DNA of 45,031 bases from Candidatus Howiella intestinavium (GCA_904420585.1 CAJFVX010000017.1:1-45031), one strand, 5' to 3'. Positions 24,632 through 33,400 are shown, numbered from the stretch's first letter. The notes: a model not told the origin generated them from the letters alone. Translations and numbers: made by a program.

Positions 24632-25339
24632 ATGAAACGGGTATTAGTGGTAGAAGACGAGACGGCTATCCGGGAATTTGAGGTCATCAACCTCAACCGG
24701 GGGGGCTACGAAACGGTGGAAGCCGCCAACGGCGAGGAGGCCCTGCGTATATTTGAAGAGGAGCAGGGGAATTTCGGCATTGCCCTGCTGGATATATCCA
24801 TGCCCGGCATGGACGGGTTTACCCTCTGCAAGGAGCTGCGCCGCCGGTCGGCCAACCTGGGGATTATCATGCTGACGGCCAAGACCCAGGAGATGGATAA
24901 AATCAGCGGCCTGATGATGGGGGCGGACGACTATGTGACCAAGCCCTTCAGCCCCTCCGAGCTGATGGCCCGGGTGGATTCCCTCTACCGCCGGGTGGAT
25001 ATGCAGAGCCAGGGGGCGTCCAAGAAGAGCGAGGACGAAATCACCCTGGGGGAGTTTACCCTCAACCTGCGCCGCCGCTCCTTAGTCAAGCGGGGGCACA
25101 ATATCGAACTGACCCAGGTGGAATTCCAGATTATCGAATATTTCTTTACCCACCCCGACACGGCTTTGAGCCGGACGGATATCCTCAACCGGGTGTGGGG
25201 GGACGCCTATTTCGGCGAGGAAAAAATCGTGGACGTGAATATCCGGCGTCTGCGCATGAAAATCGAGGACGAACCCTCTTCCCCCAAGCACCTGGTGACG
25301 GTCTGGGGCATGGGATACAAGTGGTCCACAGAGGCATAA
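24632..25339 (+). CDS. OmpR/PhoB-family response regulator
   Basis: This 235-residue protein has a receiver domain (1-120) with the acidic pair E8/D9, phospho-acceptor D54 (LLDISMPG), T82 and K104 (YVTKPFS). A C-terminal winged-helix domain (about 135-235) includes LTQVEFQIIEYF and VNIRRLRMKIE, the DNA-recognition helix region. It is expected to bind DNA as a dimer when phosphorylated by the kinase encoded 38 bases downstream. Targets are unknown; autoregulation of the operon is a fair guess but no repeat near the promoter proves it. Confidence 0.95.
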   Translation: MKRVLVVEDETAIREFEVINLNRGGYETVEAANGEEALRIFEEEQGNFGIALLDISMPGMDGFTLCKELRRRSANLGIIMLTAKTQEMDKISGLMMGADDYVTKPFSPSELMARVDSLYRRVDMQSQGASKKSEDEITLGEFTLNLRRRSLVKRGHNIELTQVEFQIIEYFFTHPDTALSRTDILNRVWGDAYFGEEKIVDVNIRRLRMKIEDEPSSPKHLVTVWGMGYKWSTEA

Positions 25340-25377
25340 GGATTTAGGAAAAAGCAGGGAAGGGAGGCTTTGCCGCC

Positions 25378-26949
25378 GTGGAAATGGTCATCAAGGTCAG
25401 GGGGCTGACCCGCCGCTGGCTCATCAATGTGCTGGTGGTCATCATCGGCGTTGTGGCGGCGGTGGAAGTCGCCTTTGCCTTTTTCTATACCAACTATATC
25501 CAGAGCGGCGCCCAGGACGCGGCAGCCAGCTATGCCCAGCCCTTTATCAGCGCTTTGAATACGGCCTCCCGGGGGGACGGCTTCTACACCCAGGCCCGGG
25601 AGCTCTGCGAGGAATTCGAGGATAAGGACAAGGTGGAAATCCAGGTCCTGGACCGGTCGGGCAGCGTCGTTGTGACCACCACCGGCTTTGCCACCGCCGC
25701 CGAAACCATGCCGGACTATGAAATTGCCAAGCAGTCCTCCACCGGCATCTGGCGGGGAGAGAGCGCCTCGGGGGAGAAAATCATGGCCGGCACCACCATG
25801 CTCATCGACTACGGCAACGGATCCAACGGCGCCGTGCGCTGGGTCATCTCCATGGAACCCTGCAACCGGCATATTATTGTAATCGTCTGTGTGGCCATTG
25901 CGGTAGGGCTGGGGATTATCCTGTTTACCTCGGTTTCGGGACTGTATTTCATCAAGTCCATCGTCAAGCCCATCCGGGAGGTCAGCAATATCGCCCGGCG
26001 GATTGCCCTGGGGGACTTTAAGGCCCGCATCGAGGTCAAGAAAAACGACGAGGTGGGCGAACTCTGCGATTCCATCAACTATATGGCCGCCGAACTCAGC
26101 CAGGCCGAGAATATGAAAAACGACTTTATCTCCTCGGTCTCCCACGAACTGCGCACCCCCCTGACCGCCATCCGGGGCTGGGGGGAGACCGTCCGCAGCT
26201 CCATCGGCACCGACGATAAGCTGGTGGAAAAGGGCGTGGACGTCATGCTCAGCGAGGCCGACCGCCTGTCGGGACTGGTGGAGGAGCTGCTGGACTTTTC
26301 CCGTATGCAGTCCGGCCGCCTGTCGGTGCAGATGAAAAAGACCGACATCCTGGCCGAGCTGGGGGAGGCCGTCTACATGTACGAGGAGCTGGCCAAGCAG
26401 CAGGGGCTGGATTTGTCCTTTGTATCCCCCGAGAACCTGCCGCCGGTCATGGGGGATGCCGACCGCTTAAAGCAGGTCTTTATCAATATCATCGACAACG
26501 CCATCAAATATACCGAGTCGGGGGGGCAGGTGCTGGTGGAGGCCACCGAGCAGGAGGGCTGCATCCAGGTTACCGTCAAGGATACCGGCGTGGGCATCCC
26601 GGCTCAGGACGTGGACCGGGTCAAGGAAAAATTCTTCAAGTCCAATAAGACCGTCCGGGGCTCGGGCATCGGCCTGGCCGTGGCGGATGAAATTGTCAAA
26701 CAGCATAAGGGCCTGCTCTTTATCGAGAGCAAGGAGGGCGTGGGCACCACCGTCACCATCGTGCTGCCCATAGCGCCGCCCGAGGCGGCCGAGCCCGACG
26801 CGCCGGCAAGAGAGATTCCGCCGGCCGCCGTCAGCATCGCGGGGGAGGCGGCCGAGCCCGCCCCGTCCGGCGGGGAGGAAGATGCCGGGGAGAAGGGGGA
26901 TTCCCCGAAAACGCAGGAACCGGCAGAAGGAAAGGACAAGGAAGCATGA
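25378..26949 (+). CDS. Membrane sensor histidine kinase
   Basis: This 523-residue kinase has two membrane helices (about 15-38 and 162-188) flanking an extracytoplasmic sensor region. A HAMP domain (about 190-240, IVKPIREVSNIARRI) comes next, then the dimerisation His box with H256 (SHELRTPLTAIRGW) and a HATPase domain (NAIKYTESGG, DTGVGIP, GSGIGLAV). After the ATPase domain comes a tail of about 60 residues rich in Pro, Ala and Glu, which is not part of the family fold. GTG 25378 is preferred over ATG 25384 because AGGGAGG ends ten bases before it. The stop overlaps the next start by four bases. Confidence 0.95.
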   Translation: MEMVIKVRGLTRRWLINVLVVIIGVVAAVEVAFAFFYTNYIQSGAQDAAASYAQPFISALNTASRGDGFYTQARELCEEFEDKDKVEIQVLDRSGSVVVTTTGFATAAETMPDYEIAKQSSTGIWRGESASGEKIMAGTTMLIDYGNGSNGAVRWVISMEPCNRHIIVIVCVAIAVGLGIILFTSVSGLYFIKSIVKPIREVSNIARRIALGDFKARIEVKKNDEVGELCDSINYMAAELSQAENMKNDFISSVSHELRTPLTAIRGWGETVRSSIGTDDKLVEKGVDVMLSEADRLSGLVEELLDFSRMQSGRLSVQMKKTDILAELGEAVYMYEELAKQQGLDLSFVSPENLPPVMGDADRLKQVFINIIDNAIKYTESGGQVLVEATEQEGCIQVTVKDTGVGIPAQDVDRVKEKFFKSNKTVRGSGIGLAVADEIVKQHKGLLFIESKEGVGTTVTIVLPIAPPEAAEPDAPAREIPPAAVSIAGEAAEPAPSGGEEDAGEKGDSPKTQEPAEGKDKEA

Positions 26950-28109
26950 AAAACTGTAAGCGCACCACCATCGGGGGGCAGGCCCTGATTGAGGCCATTA
27001 TGATGAAGGGACCGGAGAAGACGGCCATCGCCGTGCGGATGCCCGACGGGAGCATATCGGTGGAGTACATGCAGGAAAAGCGGTGGAACCAGAAAAACCG
27101 GTTTTTGCGCCTGCCCCTCATCCGGGGAGCGGTGGGGCTTATCGAGTCCCTGGTTTCCGGCTACAAGGCCATGATGTACGCCGCCGAGAAATCCGGCTTT
27201 GCGGATATGGAGGAAGAGGAAGAGCGGGAGAAGAGAGAGGCCAAAGAGCGGAAGAAGGCCGAGAAGAAGGCCAGGAAGGCCGGGATGCACAACCTGCAGG
27301 CCGCCTCGCCCCTGCCCGACCCGGCGGTGGGCCGGCCTTTGGAGGAAACGGCGGCCATGGATGCGGCCCCGGCGGCGGGACAGACTGCGGCAGACGGAGC
27401 GGCCCCGGCGGCAGAACAGGCCCTTCCCACCCAGGAGAAGAAAAAGGAGGAAAAGGAGGAGTCGGCCTTTATGGGGCTGCTTATGGGCGTCGCGTCGGTG
27501 CTGGGCGTGGCCCTGGCTCTTTTCCTGTTCATGTGGCTGCCCACCTTTATCTTCAACGGCATCAACCATCTCACCGGCGACGCCATCGGCAACTGGCGCA
27601 GCCTGATTGAGGGTGTCATGAAAATGGGTATTTTCGTCGGGTATCTGGCCCTCGTTTCCCTGATGAAGGACATCAAGCGGGTGTTTATGTACCACGGCGC
27701 CGAGCATAAATCCATCTTCTGCTATGAGGCGGGAGAGGAACTAACGGTGGAGAACGTACGCAAACAGCGGCGGTTCCATCCCCGCTGCGGCACCTCCTTT
27801 ATGATTCTCATGCTGATTGTCAGCATTATCGTGGCGGCCATCCTGTCCATCGCCTTCCCCATCCTGACCAAATATACGGCCGTCTGGGTGGCCATCAAAA
27901 TCCTCATGCTGCCCATCATCTGCGGGCTGGGATACGAGCTCATCCGCTTCTGCGGCCGGCATGACAACATCCTGACCAAGATTATCTCCGCCCCCGGCAT
28001 GTGGCTTCAGCGGCTGACCACCAAGGAGCCGGACGACAGCATGATCGAGGTGGGTATCGCCTCCCTGAAGGCCGTCATCCCCAGCGACCCGGATGCGGAC
28101 AACTGGTAA
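26946..28109 (+). CDS. yqhQ: DUF1385 membrane protein (YqhQ family)
   Basis: This 387-residue protein carries the DUF1385 signature IGGQALIEAIMMKGP at its N-terminus. Later conserved parts are RGAVGLIESLVSGYKAM, YHGAEHKSIFCYE (His/Glu-rich, possibly metal-binding), FHPRCGTSF and C-terminal membrane helices. A Lys/Glu- then Ala/Pro-rich insertion (about 90-172) is not usual for the family. Bacillus YqhQ has no firmly settled function. In many Clostridia this gene precedes prmC, as here (119 bases away, with terminator-like hairpins between). Its start overlaps the kinase stop (ATGA), so it is also translated with the two-component system. Confidence 0.88.
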   Translation: MKNCKRTTIGGQALIEAIMMKGPEKTAIAVRMPDGSISVEYMQEKRWNQKNRFLRLPLIRGAVGLIESLVSGYKAMMYAAEKSGFADMEEEEEREKREAKERKKAEKKARKAGMHNLQAASPLPDPAVGRPLEETAAMDAAPAAGQTAADGAAPAAEQALPTQEKKKEEKEESAFMGLLMGVASVLGVALALFLFMWLPTFIFNGINHLTGDAIGNWRSLIEGVMKMGIFVGYLALVSLMKDIKRVFMYHGAEHKSIFCYEAGEELTVENVRKQRRFHPRCGTSFMILMLIVSIIVAAILSIAFPILTKYTAVWVAIKILMLPIICGLGYELIRFCGRHDNILTKIISAPGMWLQRLTTKEPDDSMIEVGIASLKAVIPSDPDADNW

Positions 28110-28117
28110 TACATAAG

Positions 28118-28148
28118 GCGGCGCCCCATGGGGCCGCAGGCATTTTTT
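28118..28148 (+). terminator. Terminator of the two-component/yqhQ operon
   Basis: A GC-rich hairpin (28118-28137) is followed within five bases by a six-T run (28143-28148). Confidence 0.6.
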
Positions 28149-28155
28149 AACACAG

Positions 28156-28188
28156 CTGCGGCCGGCCCTCTTTTGGCGCCGGCCGCAG
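28156..28188. repeat. Perfect 11-bp inverted repeat before prmC
   Basis: CTGCGGCCGGC (28156-28166) pairs with GCCGGCCGCAG (28178-28188) around an 11-base loop. There is no T-run on the plus strand. It could be part of a double terminator or a structured leader of prmC. Confidence 0.5.
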
Positions 28189-28228
28189 GCTCTGTCTGTA
28201 CTGAGAACGCCATAAAGGGGGAGAACGC

Positions 28229-29092
28229 ATGACCATAGGGGAAGCCGTCCGGCAGACGGCGGCGGAACTTGCCGCCGGCGGCGTGGGGCCGGCGGCCTTT
28301 GAGGCCCGGCAGCTGGCGGCGGCCTGCTTTGGCCTGCCGGCCTCCCGGCTTCCTCTGGAAGCCCACGCCCCCGCCGCTCCCGAGGCCGTAGAACGGCTGG
28401 GAAAGCTGGCCGCCCGGCGGACAGCGGGGGAGCCCCTCCAGTATCTGCTGGGGGAGTGGGAGTTCTACGGCCTGCCCTTTGCGGTGGGGGAGGGGGTGCT
28501 TATCCCCCGGCCGGATACCGAGCTGCTGGTGGACGCCGCTTTGGAACGGCTTCCCGCCAACCGGCCGGCCCGGGTGCTGGAGCTCTGCGCCGGCAGCGGC
28601 TGCATTGCGGCGGCGGTGGCCGTCCATCGGCCGGCCTGCCGGGTTACGGCCCTGGAAAAGTCTCCGGCTGCCTTCCAATACCTTACCCGGAATATCCACC
28701 GGCTGGCGGCGGGGCGGGTGCGCCCCGTCCTGGGCGACCTGCTGGAGGGGCCGGACGAGCTGGGGGATGCGGCCCCCTTTGACCTGCTTCTCTCCAACCC
28801 TCCCTACATCCCCGCCGGTGACCTGCCCGGCCTTTCCCGGGAGGTGCAGCGGGAGCCGGCCATGGCCCTGGACGGCGGCCCCGACGGCCTGCGCTTCTAC
28901 CGGGCCATCTGCGAAAATTGGCTTTCCTGTCTCACACCGGGGGGGAGCCTGCTGGTGGAAATCGGCGCCGGCCAGTCGGCGGCGGTACAGGCCATTTTCC
29001 GGCAGGCGGGCCTTCGGGAGATTGCCGCCCTGCCGGATATAGCCGGCATCGAGAGGGTCATTGTTGGGACATTGCCGGATATGCCCTATTGA
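28229..29092 (+). CDS. prmC: Peptide chain release factor N5-glutamine methyltransferase
   Basis: This 287-residue SAM-dependent enzyme methylates the Gln of the GGQ motif in release factors. It shows an N-terminal helical domain, LGEWEFYGLPF, the SAM loop ELCAGSGCIA and the substrate Gln-binding motif LLLSNPPYIP. GGGGGAG precedes the ATG. Its usual downstream partner prfA is not here; recA follows instead. The recA promoter overlaps the prmC stop codon. Confidence 0.94.
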   Translation: MTIGEAVRQTAAELAAGGVGPAAFEARQLAAACFGLPASRLPLEAHAPAAPEAVERLGKLAARRTAGEPLQYLLGEWEFYGLPFAVGEGVLIPRPDTELLVDAALERLPANRPARVLELCAGSGCIAAAVAVHRPACRVTALEKSPAAFQYLTRNIHRLAAGRVRPVLGDLLEGPDELGDAAPFDLLLSNPPYIPAGDLPGLSREVQREPAMALDGGPDGLRFYRAICENWLSCLTPGGSLLVEIGAGQSAAVQAIFRQAGLREIAALPDIAGIERVIVGTLPDMPY

Positions 29093-29117
29093 AAGAAGGG
29101 GCGTTTTCCGATATAAT
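29089..29117 (+). promoter_or_regulatory. Promoter of recA
   Basis: TTGAAA (29089-29094, spanning the prmC stop) and TATAAT (29112-29117) have a 17-base spacer. No Gram-positive LexA box of the GAAC-N4-GTTC type is visible from 29060 to 29180, so SOS control is not evident here. Confidence 0.78.
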
Positions 29118-29179
29118 ACAGATAACAGAATGAGAAGCGGAAGACGGGATTCCCGCCTCTGAAAGGATGATATAAAACC

Positions 29180-30292
29180 ATGGTGGATAAGAAAAAGGCC
29201 CTGGAAACCGCCCTTGCCCAGATTGAAAAGCAGTTCGGCAAGGGGGCGGTCATGAAGCTGGGGCAGAACCAGTCTATGAACGTGGAACACATCCCCACCG
29301 GCTCCCTGGCGCTGGATATGGCGCTGGGCATCGGCGGCGTCCCCCGGGGCCGGATTATTGAGATTTACGGGCCGGAGTCCTCGGGTAAAACCACCGTGGC
29401 CTTACATATTGTGGCCGAGGCCCAGAAGGCCGGCGGCGAGGCGGCCTTTATCGATGTGGAGCACGCCCTGGACCCGGTGTACGCCGGCAAGCTGGGGGTG
29501 GATATTGACTCCCTGCTGGTGTCCCAGCCGGACACCGGCGAGCAGGCCCTGGAAATCGCCGAGGCCCTTATCCGTTCCAACGCCATCGACGTGGTGGTGG
29601 TGGACTCGGTGGCCGCCCTGGTCACCCGGGCGGAGATTGAGGGCGAGATGGGGGACGCCCATGTGGGCCTCCAGGCCCGCCTCATGTCCCAGGCCATGCG
29701 CAAGCTGGCCGGCGCCATCTCCAAATCCAACTGTGTGGCCATCTTCATCAACCAGCTGCGGGAAAAGGTGGGGGTCATGTTCGGCAACCCCGAAACCACC
29801 CCCGGCGGCCGGGCCTTAAAGTTCTACGCCAGCGTGCGCATGGACATCCGCCGCACCGAATCCATCAAGGTAAACGGGGAGCTCATCGGCAACCATACCC
29901 GGGTCAAGGTGGTCAAGAACAAGGTGGCCCCGCCCTTTAAGGAAGCCGAGTTCGACATCATGTACGGCAAGGGCATTTCCCGGGAAGGGGAGCTGGTGGA
30001 CCTGGGGCTGAAGACCGAGGTCATCAGGCGCTCGGGGGCCTGGTTCTCCTATGGGGATACCCGGCTGGCCCAGGGGCGGGACAACGTCAAGCAGCTCTTT
30101 GCCGACAATAAGGAGCTGGCCGCCGAAATCGAGGCCAAAATCAAGGAAAAGCTGCAGCCCGCCCAGGGACAGCAGCCGGCAGAAGCCCCGGCCGACTCTG
30201 GGGAAGCCGCCCCGCCGGCGGCCGATGCAGCTGCAAAACCCGCCGCCAAGCCGGCTTCCAAGGTGAACATCGACGTGGCGGTGGACGACTGA
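29180..30292 (+). CDS. recA: Recombinase A
   Basis: This 370-residue recombinase has Walker [13 protein letters not shown]-binding loop regions ([20 protein letters not shown]... [11 protein letters not shown]) and the conserved C-terminal KAWYSY-type segment ([16 protein letters not shown]). It forms filaments on single-stranded DNA for repair. The last 40 or so residues are an Ala/Pro/Gln-rich extension. AAAGGATG lies upstream of the ATG. recX follows nine bases later. Confidence 0.97.
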   Translation: MVDKKKALETALAQIEKQFGKGAVMKLGQNQSMNVEHIPTGSLALDMALGIGGVPRGRIIEIYGPESSGKTTVALHIVAEAQKAGGEAAFIDVEHALDPVYAGKLGVDIDSLLVSQPDTGEQALEIAEALIRSNAIDVVVVDSVAALVTRAEIEGEMGDAHVGLQARLMSQAMRKLAGAISKSNCVAIFINQLREKVGVMFGNPETTPGGRALKFYASVRMDIRRTESIKVNGELIGNHTRVKVVKNKVAPPFKEAEFDIMYGKGISREGELVDLGLKTEVIRRSGAWFSYGDTRLAQGRDNVKQLFADNKELAAEIEAKIKEKLQPAQGQQPAEAPADSGEAAPPAADAAAKPAAKPASKVNIDVAVDD

Positions 30293-30301
30293 TAGGCTTT
30301 T

Positions 30302-31018
30302 ATGAAAATCGTATCCTTGGCCAAGCGCCGGAAGTCCCTCTCGGCCCTTGGCCTTGTGCCCTTTCCGGATCTGACAGGCTGGGAAGGCGTCCAGGTGGAG
30401 ACGCCCCGGCCCAAAAAGGGGCCGGACGGCGCCCTCCGGCCGCCGGCCGGCGACCCCAAAATCCTGCTGGATGCCGACCTCTGCCTGCGCAAGGGACTGC
30501 GGGCCGGCCAGGAGTTGTCCGAGGAAGCGCTGGCGGAACTTGTGGCCGAATCGGCCCGGGCCCGGGCCAAATCCAAGGCCCTGTGGCTGCTCTCCCGCCG
30601 GGACTATGGGGAGAAAGAGCTGGCGGGGAAGCTGGAAAGGGAGTTTGGGCAAGAGGCGGCCGCCTACGCCGCCCGCCGCATGGCCGAAACCGGCCTTGTG
30701 AACGATGCAGCCTATGCCCAGCACCTCGCCTCCCAGCTGCTGGAGGGCAAGAAGGTGTCCGCCCGGCAGGCGGTCTACCAGATAACCGCCAAGGGCATCG
30801 ACCGGGATTTGGCCGAGGCGGCGGTGGCGGGTTTTTCCCCCGACCCCAAGGCCCAAATCCGGGCGGTTATCCAGCAGAAATACAGCCGCTGCCTTTCGGA
30901 TGAAAAGGGCGTCCGCCGGACTGTCGCCGGCCTTGCCCGCCGGGGGTTTTCCTTCGGGGACATCCGGGAGGTTCTCAGAGAATGGGCGGACGCATACGAC
31001 TATAACGAGGATGAATGA
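30302..31018 (+). CDS. recX: RecX family regulatory protein
   Basis: This 238-residue helical protein matches RecX, which binds RecA filaments and modulates their activity. Repeated three-helix motifs are visible: ALWLLSRRDYGEKELAGKL, AAYAARRMAETGLVNDAAYA and AVYQITAKGIDRDLAEAAV. The N-terminal region of about 90 residues is variable and Pro-rich in part. It sits directly after recA and just before rimO, so the three genes are probably one transcript. Confidence 0.9.
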   Translation: MKIVSLAKRRKSLSALGLVPFPDLTGWEGVQVETPRPKKGPDGALRPPAGDPKILLDADLCLRKGLRAGQELSEEALAELVAESARARAKSKALWLLSRRDYGEKELAGKLEREFGQEAAAYAARRMAETGLVNDAAYAQHLASQLLEGKKVSARQAVYQITAKGIDRDLAEAAVAGFSPDPKAQIRAVIQQKYSRCLSDEKGVRRTVAGLARRGFSFGDIREVLREWADAYDYNEDE

Positions 31019-31019
31019 A

Positions 31020-32351
31020 ATGACGCCGTATAAAATTGGAATGGTATCCCTGGGATGTCCCAAAAACCAGGTGGACGCGGAAATGATGCTGCAGGCCCTG
31101 GCCGATGCGGGCTTTATCATCACCCCCGACGAGGCCGAGGCCGACGCCATCATCGTCAACACCTGCGGCTTTATCGAGGAGGCCAAGGCCGAGGCCATCG
31201 AGAATATCCTGGAGGTGGCCCGGTATAAGAAGACGGGGCGTCTCAAGGCCCTGGTGGTCACCGGCTGCCTGGCCGAGCGCTACCGGGACGACGTCACCGA
31301 GGAAATCCCCGAGGTGGACGTGGTCGTGGGCATCGGCGCCAACGACCGTATTCCCCGGATTGTGGCCGACGCCATCGAGGGCAAGAGGGAGAATGCCTAC
31401 GGGAAGAAGGAAGAACTGAACCTGGAGGCGCCCCGGATGCTGACCACGCCGCCCTATACCGCCTATCTCAAGCTGGCCGACGGGTGTGACAACTGCTGCA
31501 CCTACTGCGCCATCCCCGCCATCCGGGGCCGCTTCCGCAGCCGGGAGATGGCGAAGGTGGTGGAAGAGGCCAGGGGGCTTGCGGCCAAAGGGGTCAGGGA
31601 GCTGACCCTGGTGGCCCAGGACACCACCCGGTACGGGGAGGATTTGTGCGGCAAATCCCTGCTGCCCGATTTGCTGAAAGAACTTGCCAAAATCGACGGC
31701 ATCCGCTGGATCCGGATGCTCTATACCTACCCCGAGCGCATCACCGACGAACTGCTGGAGGTCATGGCGAATGAGGAAAAGGTGCTGCCCTACCTGGACA
31801 TTCCCATCCAGCATTGCAACGGGGAAATCCTGCGGCGCATGAACCGCAGGGGGGACAGGGAAAGCCTTTCGGCCCTGCTGGAAAAAATTCGGCGGCGGCT
31901 GCCGGGGGTTACCCTGCGCACCACCCTCATCACCGGCTTTCCCGGGGAGACCGAGGAACAGTTCTGCGAGCTGGCGGAATTTGTAAAGCAGCAGCGATTT
32001 GACCGTCTGGGCTGCTTTGCCTATTCGGCCGAGGAGGACACCCCGGCAGCCTCCTTCCCCGACCAGGTGGCCGAGCAGGTCAAGCGGGACCGGATGGAGT
32101 TGATTATGAACGACCAGCTGACCATCGTGCAGGAGAAGAACGCCGAAAAGCTGGGAAAAGAGCTGGAAGTGCTCATCGAAGGGTACGACGACTACATCAA
32201 ATGCTACTACGGCCGCTCGGCGGCCGACGCCCCTGAGGTGGACGGCAAGGTCTTTTTCCTCTCCACCCGTCCGCTGGTCATCGGCGATTTTGTGAAGGTC
32301 CGGGTCAATGATACGCTGGAGTACGATTTGCTGGGCGAATTAGCCGAATAA
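31020..32351 (+). CDS. rimO: Ribosomal protein uS12 methylthiotransferase
   Basis: This 443-residue radical SAM enzyme adds a methylthio group to Asp of ribosomal protein uS12. The N-terminal UPF0004 domain supplies cysteines in SLGCPKNQVDAE, NTCGFIEEA and TGCLAERY for one [4Fe-4S] cluster. The central radical SAM motif is CDNCCTYC (CxxxCxxC), and a TRAM domain lies at the C-terminus. The frame extends upstream to 30900, overlapping recX, and also has an ATG at 31011. GAGG at 31007-31010 with nine-base spacing and the family N-terminus select ATG 31020. Confidence 0.95.
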   Translation: MTPYKIGMVSLGCPKNQVDAEMMLQALADAGFIITPDEAEADAIIVNTCGFIEEAKAEAIENILEVARYKKTGRLKALVVTGCLAERYRDDVTEEIPEVDVVVGIGANDRIPRIVADAIEGKRENAYGKKEELNLEAPRMLTTPPYTAYLKLADGCDNCCTYCAIPAIRGRFRSREMAKVVEEARGLAAKGVRELTLVAQDTTRYGEDLCGKSLLPDLLKELAKIDGIRWIRMLYTYPERITDELLEVMANEEKVLPYLDIPIQHCNGEILRRMNRRGDRESLSALLEKIRRRLPGVTLRTTLITGFPGETEEQFCELAEFVKQQRFDRLGCFAYSAEEDTPAASFPDQVAEQVKRDRMELIMNDQLTIVQEKNAEKLGKELEVLIEGYDDYIKCYYGRSAADAPEVDGKVFFLSTRPLVIGDFVKVRVNDTLEYDLLGELAE

Positions 32352-32399
32352 ATCCATCCGCCTGCCAAGAGGGCGGCCGAGAAACGAGGTCGATGCCGT

Positions 32400-32975
32400 A
32401 TGAATTTGCCCAATAAGCTGACCATTCTGCGCATTGTGATGGCGCCGGTTTTCCTGGCGCTGCTGGTCATTCCCTTTCCCCATCACTATCTGGCGGCCCT
32501 GCTGGTCTTTATCGCCGCCTCTTTAACCGATTTAATCGACGGGAAAATCGCCCGGAAATATAACCTTATCACCGATTTCGGGAAATTCATGGACCCGCTG
32601 GCCGACAAGATGCTGACCACCGCCGCCTTTCTGGGCTTTATCCAGCTGGGGCTGGGCTGGGGCATCACCTGGATCACCATGATCGTCCTGACGCGGGAAT
32701 TCCTCATCACCTCCCTGCGGCTGTCGGCGGCAAGCGCGGGCAAGGTCATCGCCGCCAACATCTGGGGCAAGGCCAAGACGGTCAGCCAGATGGCGTCCAT
32801 TATCCTGGTGATGCTGGCCGAGTATATCCTCGGCTTCGGCGGGATGCCGGAAACGGCCGCGGCCGGTATCCGCATAGGCTATACCGTCCTTTTATGGATT
32901 TCCGCCCTGCTGACCGTCCTGTCCGGCGTGATTTATATGAAGGATAACGCCAAATTTGTGGATACAAAAAAATAA
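32400..32975 (+). CDS. pgsA: CDP-diacylglycerol-glycerol-3-phosphate 3-phosphatidyltransferase
   Basis: This 191-residue integral membrane enzyme makes phosphatidylglycerol phosphate. The CDP-alcohol phosphotransferase signature runs DLIDGKIAR...DFGKFMDPLADK (D-x2-DG-x2-AR-x8-G-x3-D-x3-D), with four to six membrane segments around it. ATG 32400 is preceded by a weak CGAGGTCG ribosome site. It follows rimO by 48 bases, a common Firmicutes order, and precedes the T-box leader. Confidence 0.94.
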   Translation: MNLPNKLTILRIVMAPVFLALLVIPFPHHYLAALLVFIAASLTDLIDGKIARKYNLITDFGKFMDPLADKMLTTAAFLGFIQLGLGWGITWITMIVLTREFLITSLRLSAASAGKVIAANIWGKAKTVSQMASIILVMLAEYILGFGGMPETAAAGIRIGYTVLLWISALLTVLSGVIYMKDNAKFVDTKK

Positions 32976-32989
32976 TTCCCCGGAAGGTG

Positions 32990-33017
32990 TGGACAAACGG
33001 GGAAAAAACGATATAAT
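32990..33017 (+). promoter_or_regulatory. Promoter of the cysE-cysS T-box leader
   Basis: TGGACA (32990-32995) and TATAAT (33012-33017) with a 16-base spacer predict transcription from about 33024, upstream of T-box Stem I. Confidence 0.7.
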
Positions 33018-33060
33018 GAAAATATATGGATGCGGCCGGCAGCGGCCGTGGAAAAAGGCG

Positions 33061-33312
33061 AAGACGCGGGAGAAGTAACCGGCCGGGAAATTCCGGCGGA
33101 GGATGCAGGCGGATAGGGAGAAGGCCTCATGGACTGGAAGGGCTTTCCCGCCGGCGCCCGGTGAAATGCACCCGCCAGCCTGCGGGGGGAAAAGGGAAGT
33201 ATCCCCGCACGTTTTGGCCCCGTTACCGGCCTTTTAAGCGAAAAACAGGAGTGGACCCGCGGTTTGCCGCCTCCGTTGCGCCTTTGGGCGCGGCGGGGGC
33301 GTTTTTGTTTTT
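33061..33312 (+). promoter_or_regulatory. T-box riboswitch, cysteine tRNA specific
   Basis: Stem I base: GCGGG (33066-33070) pairs with CCCGC (33171-33175). An internal loop has AGAAGTA on the 5' side and GAAATGCA on the 3' side, and ACCGG (33078-33082) pairs with CCGGT (33158-33162) above it. The specifier is TGC (33167-33169), a Cys codon followed by A. The T-box core GGAGTGGACCCGCG at 33248-33261 matches the consensus AGGGTGGNACCGCG closely. Its TGGA presents A to pair with U73, the discriminator of tRNA-Cys. The terminator stem of 15 bp (33268-33282 with 33287-33301, three G-U) ends in TTTTTGTTTTT. Uncharged tRNA-Cys should favour the antiterminator and turn on cysE-cysS. Confidence 0.9.
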
Positions 33313-33400
33313 GCCGGTTCCCGCCGGGAACCCCGGCCCCTCCCGGATACATATATTGGCAAGAGGCCCTGTGGCCATCCTTTTCCATTGGAGGCGCGTT

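Noticed and set aside
29060-29180. LexA/SOS box before recA
   Set aside because: No GAAC-N4-GTTC-type site is present in the promoter region, so SOS control was not annotated.
33026-33400. Upstream extension of the cysE frame (125 extra residues)
   Set aside because: The region is the T-box leader and terminator. The extension has no ribosome site, and the family N-terminus begins at 33401.
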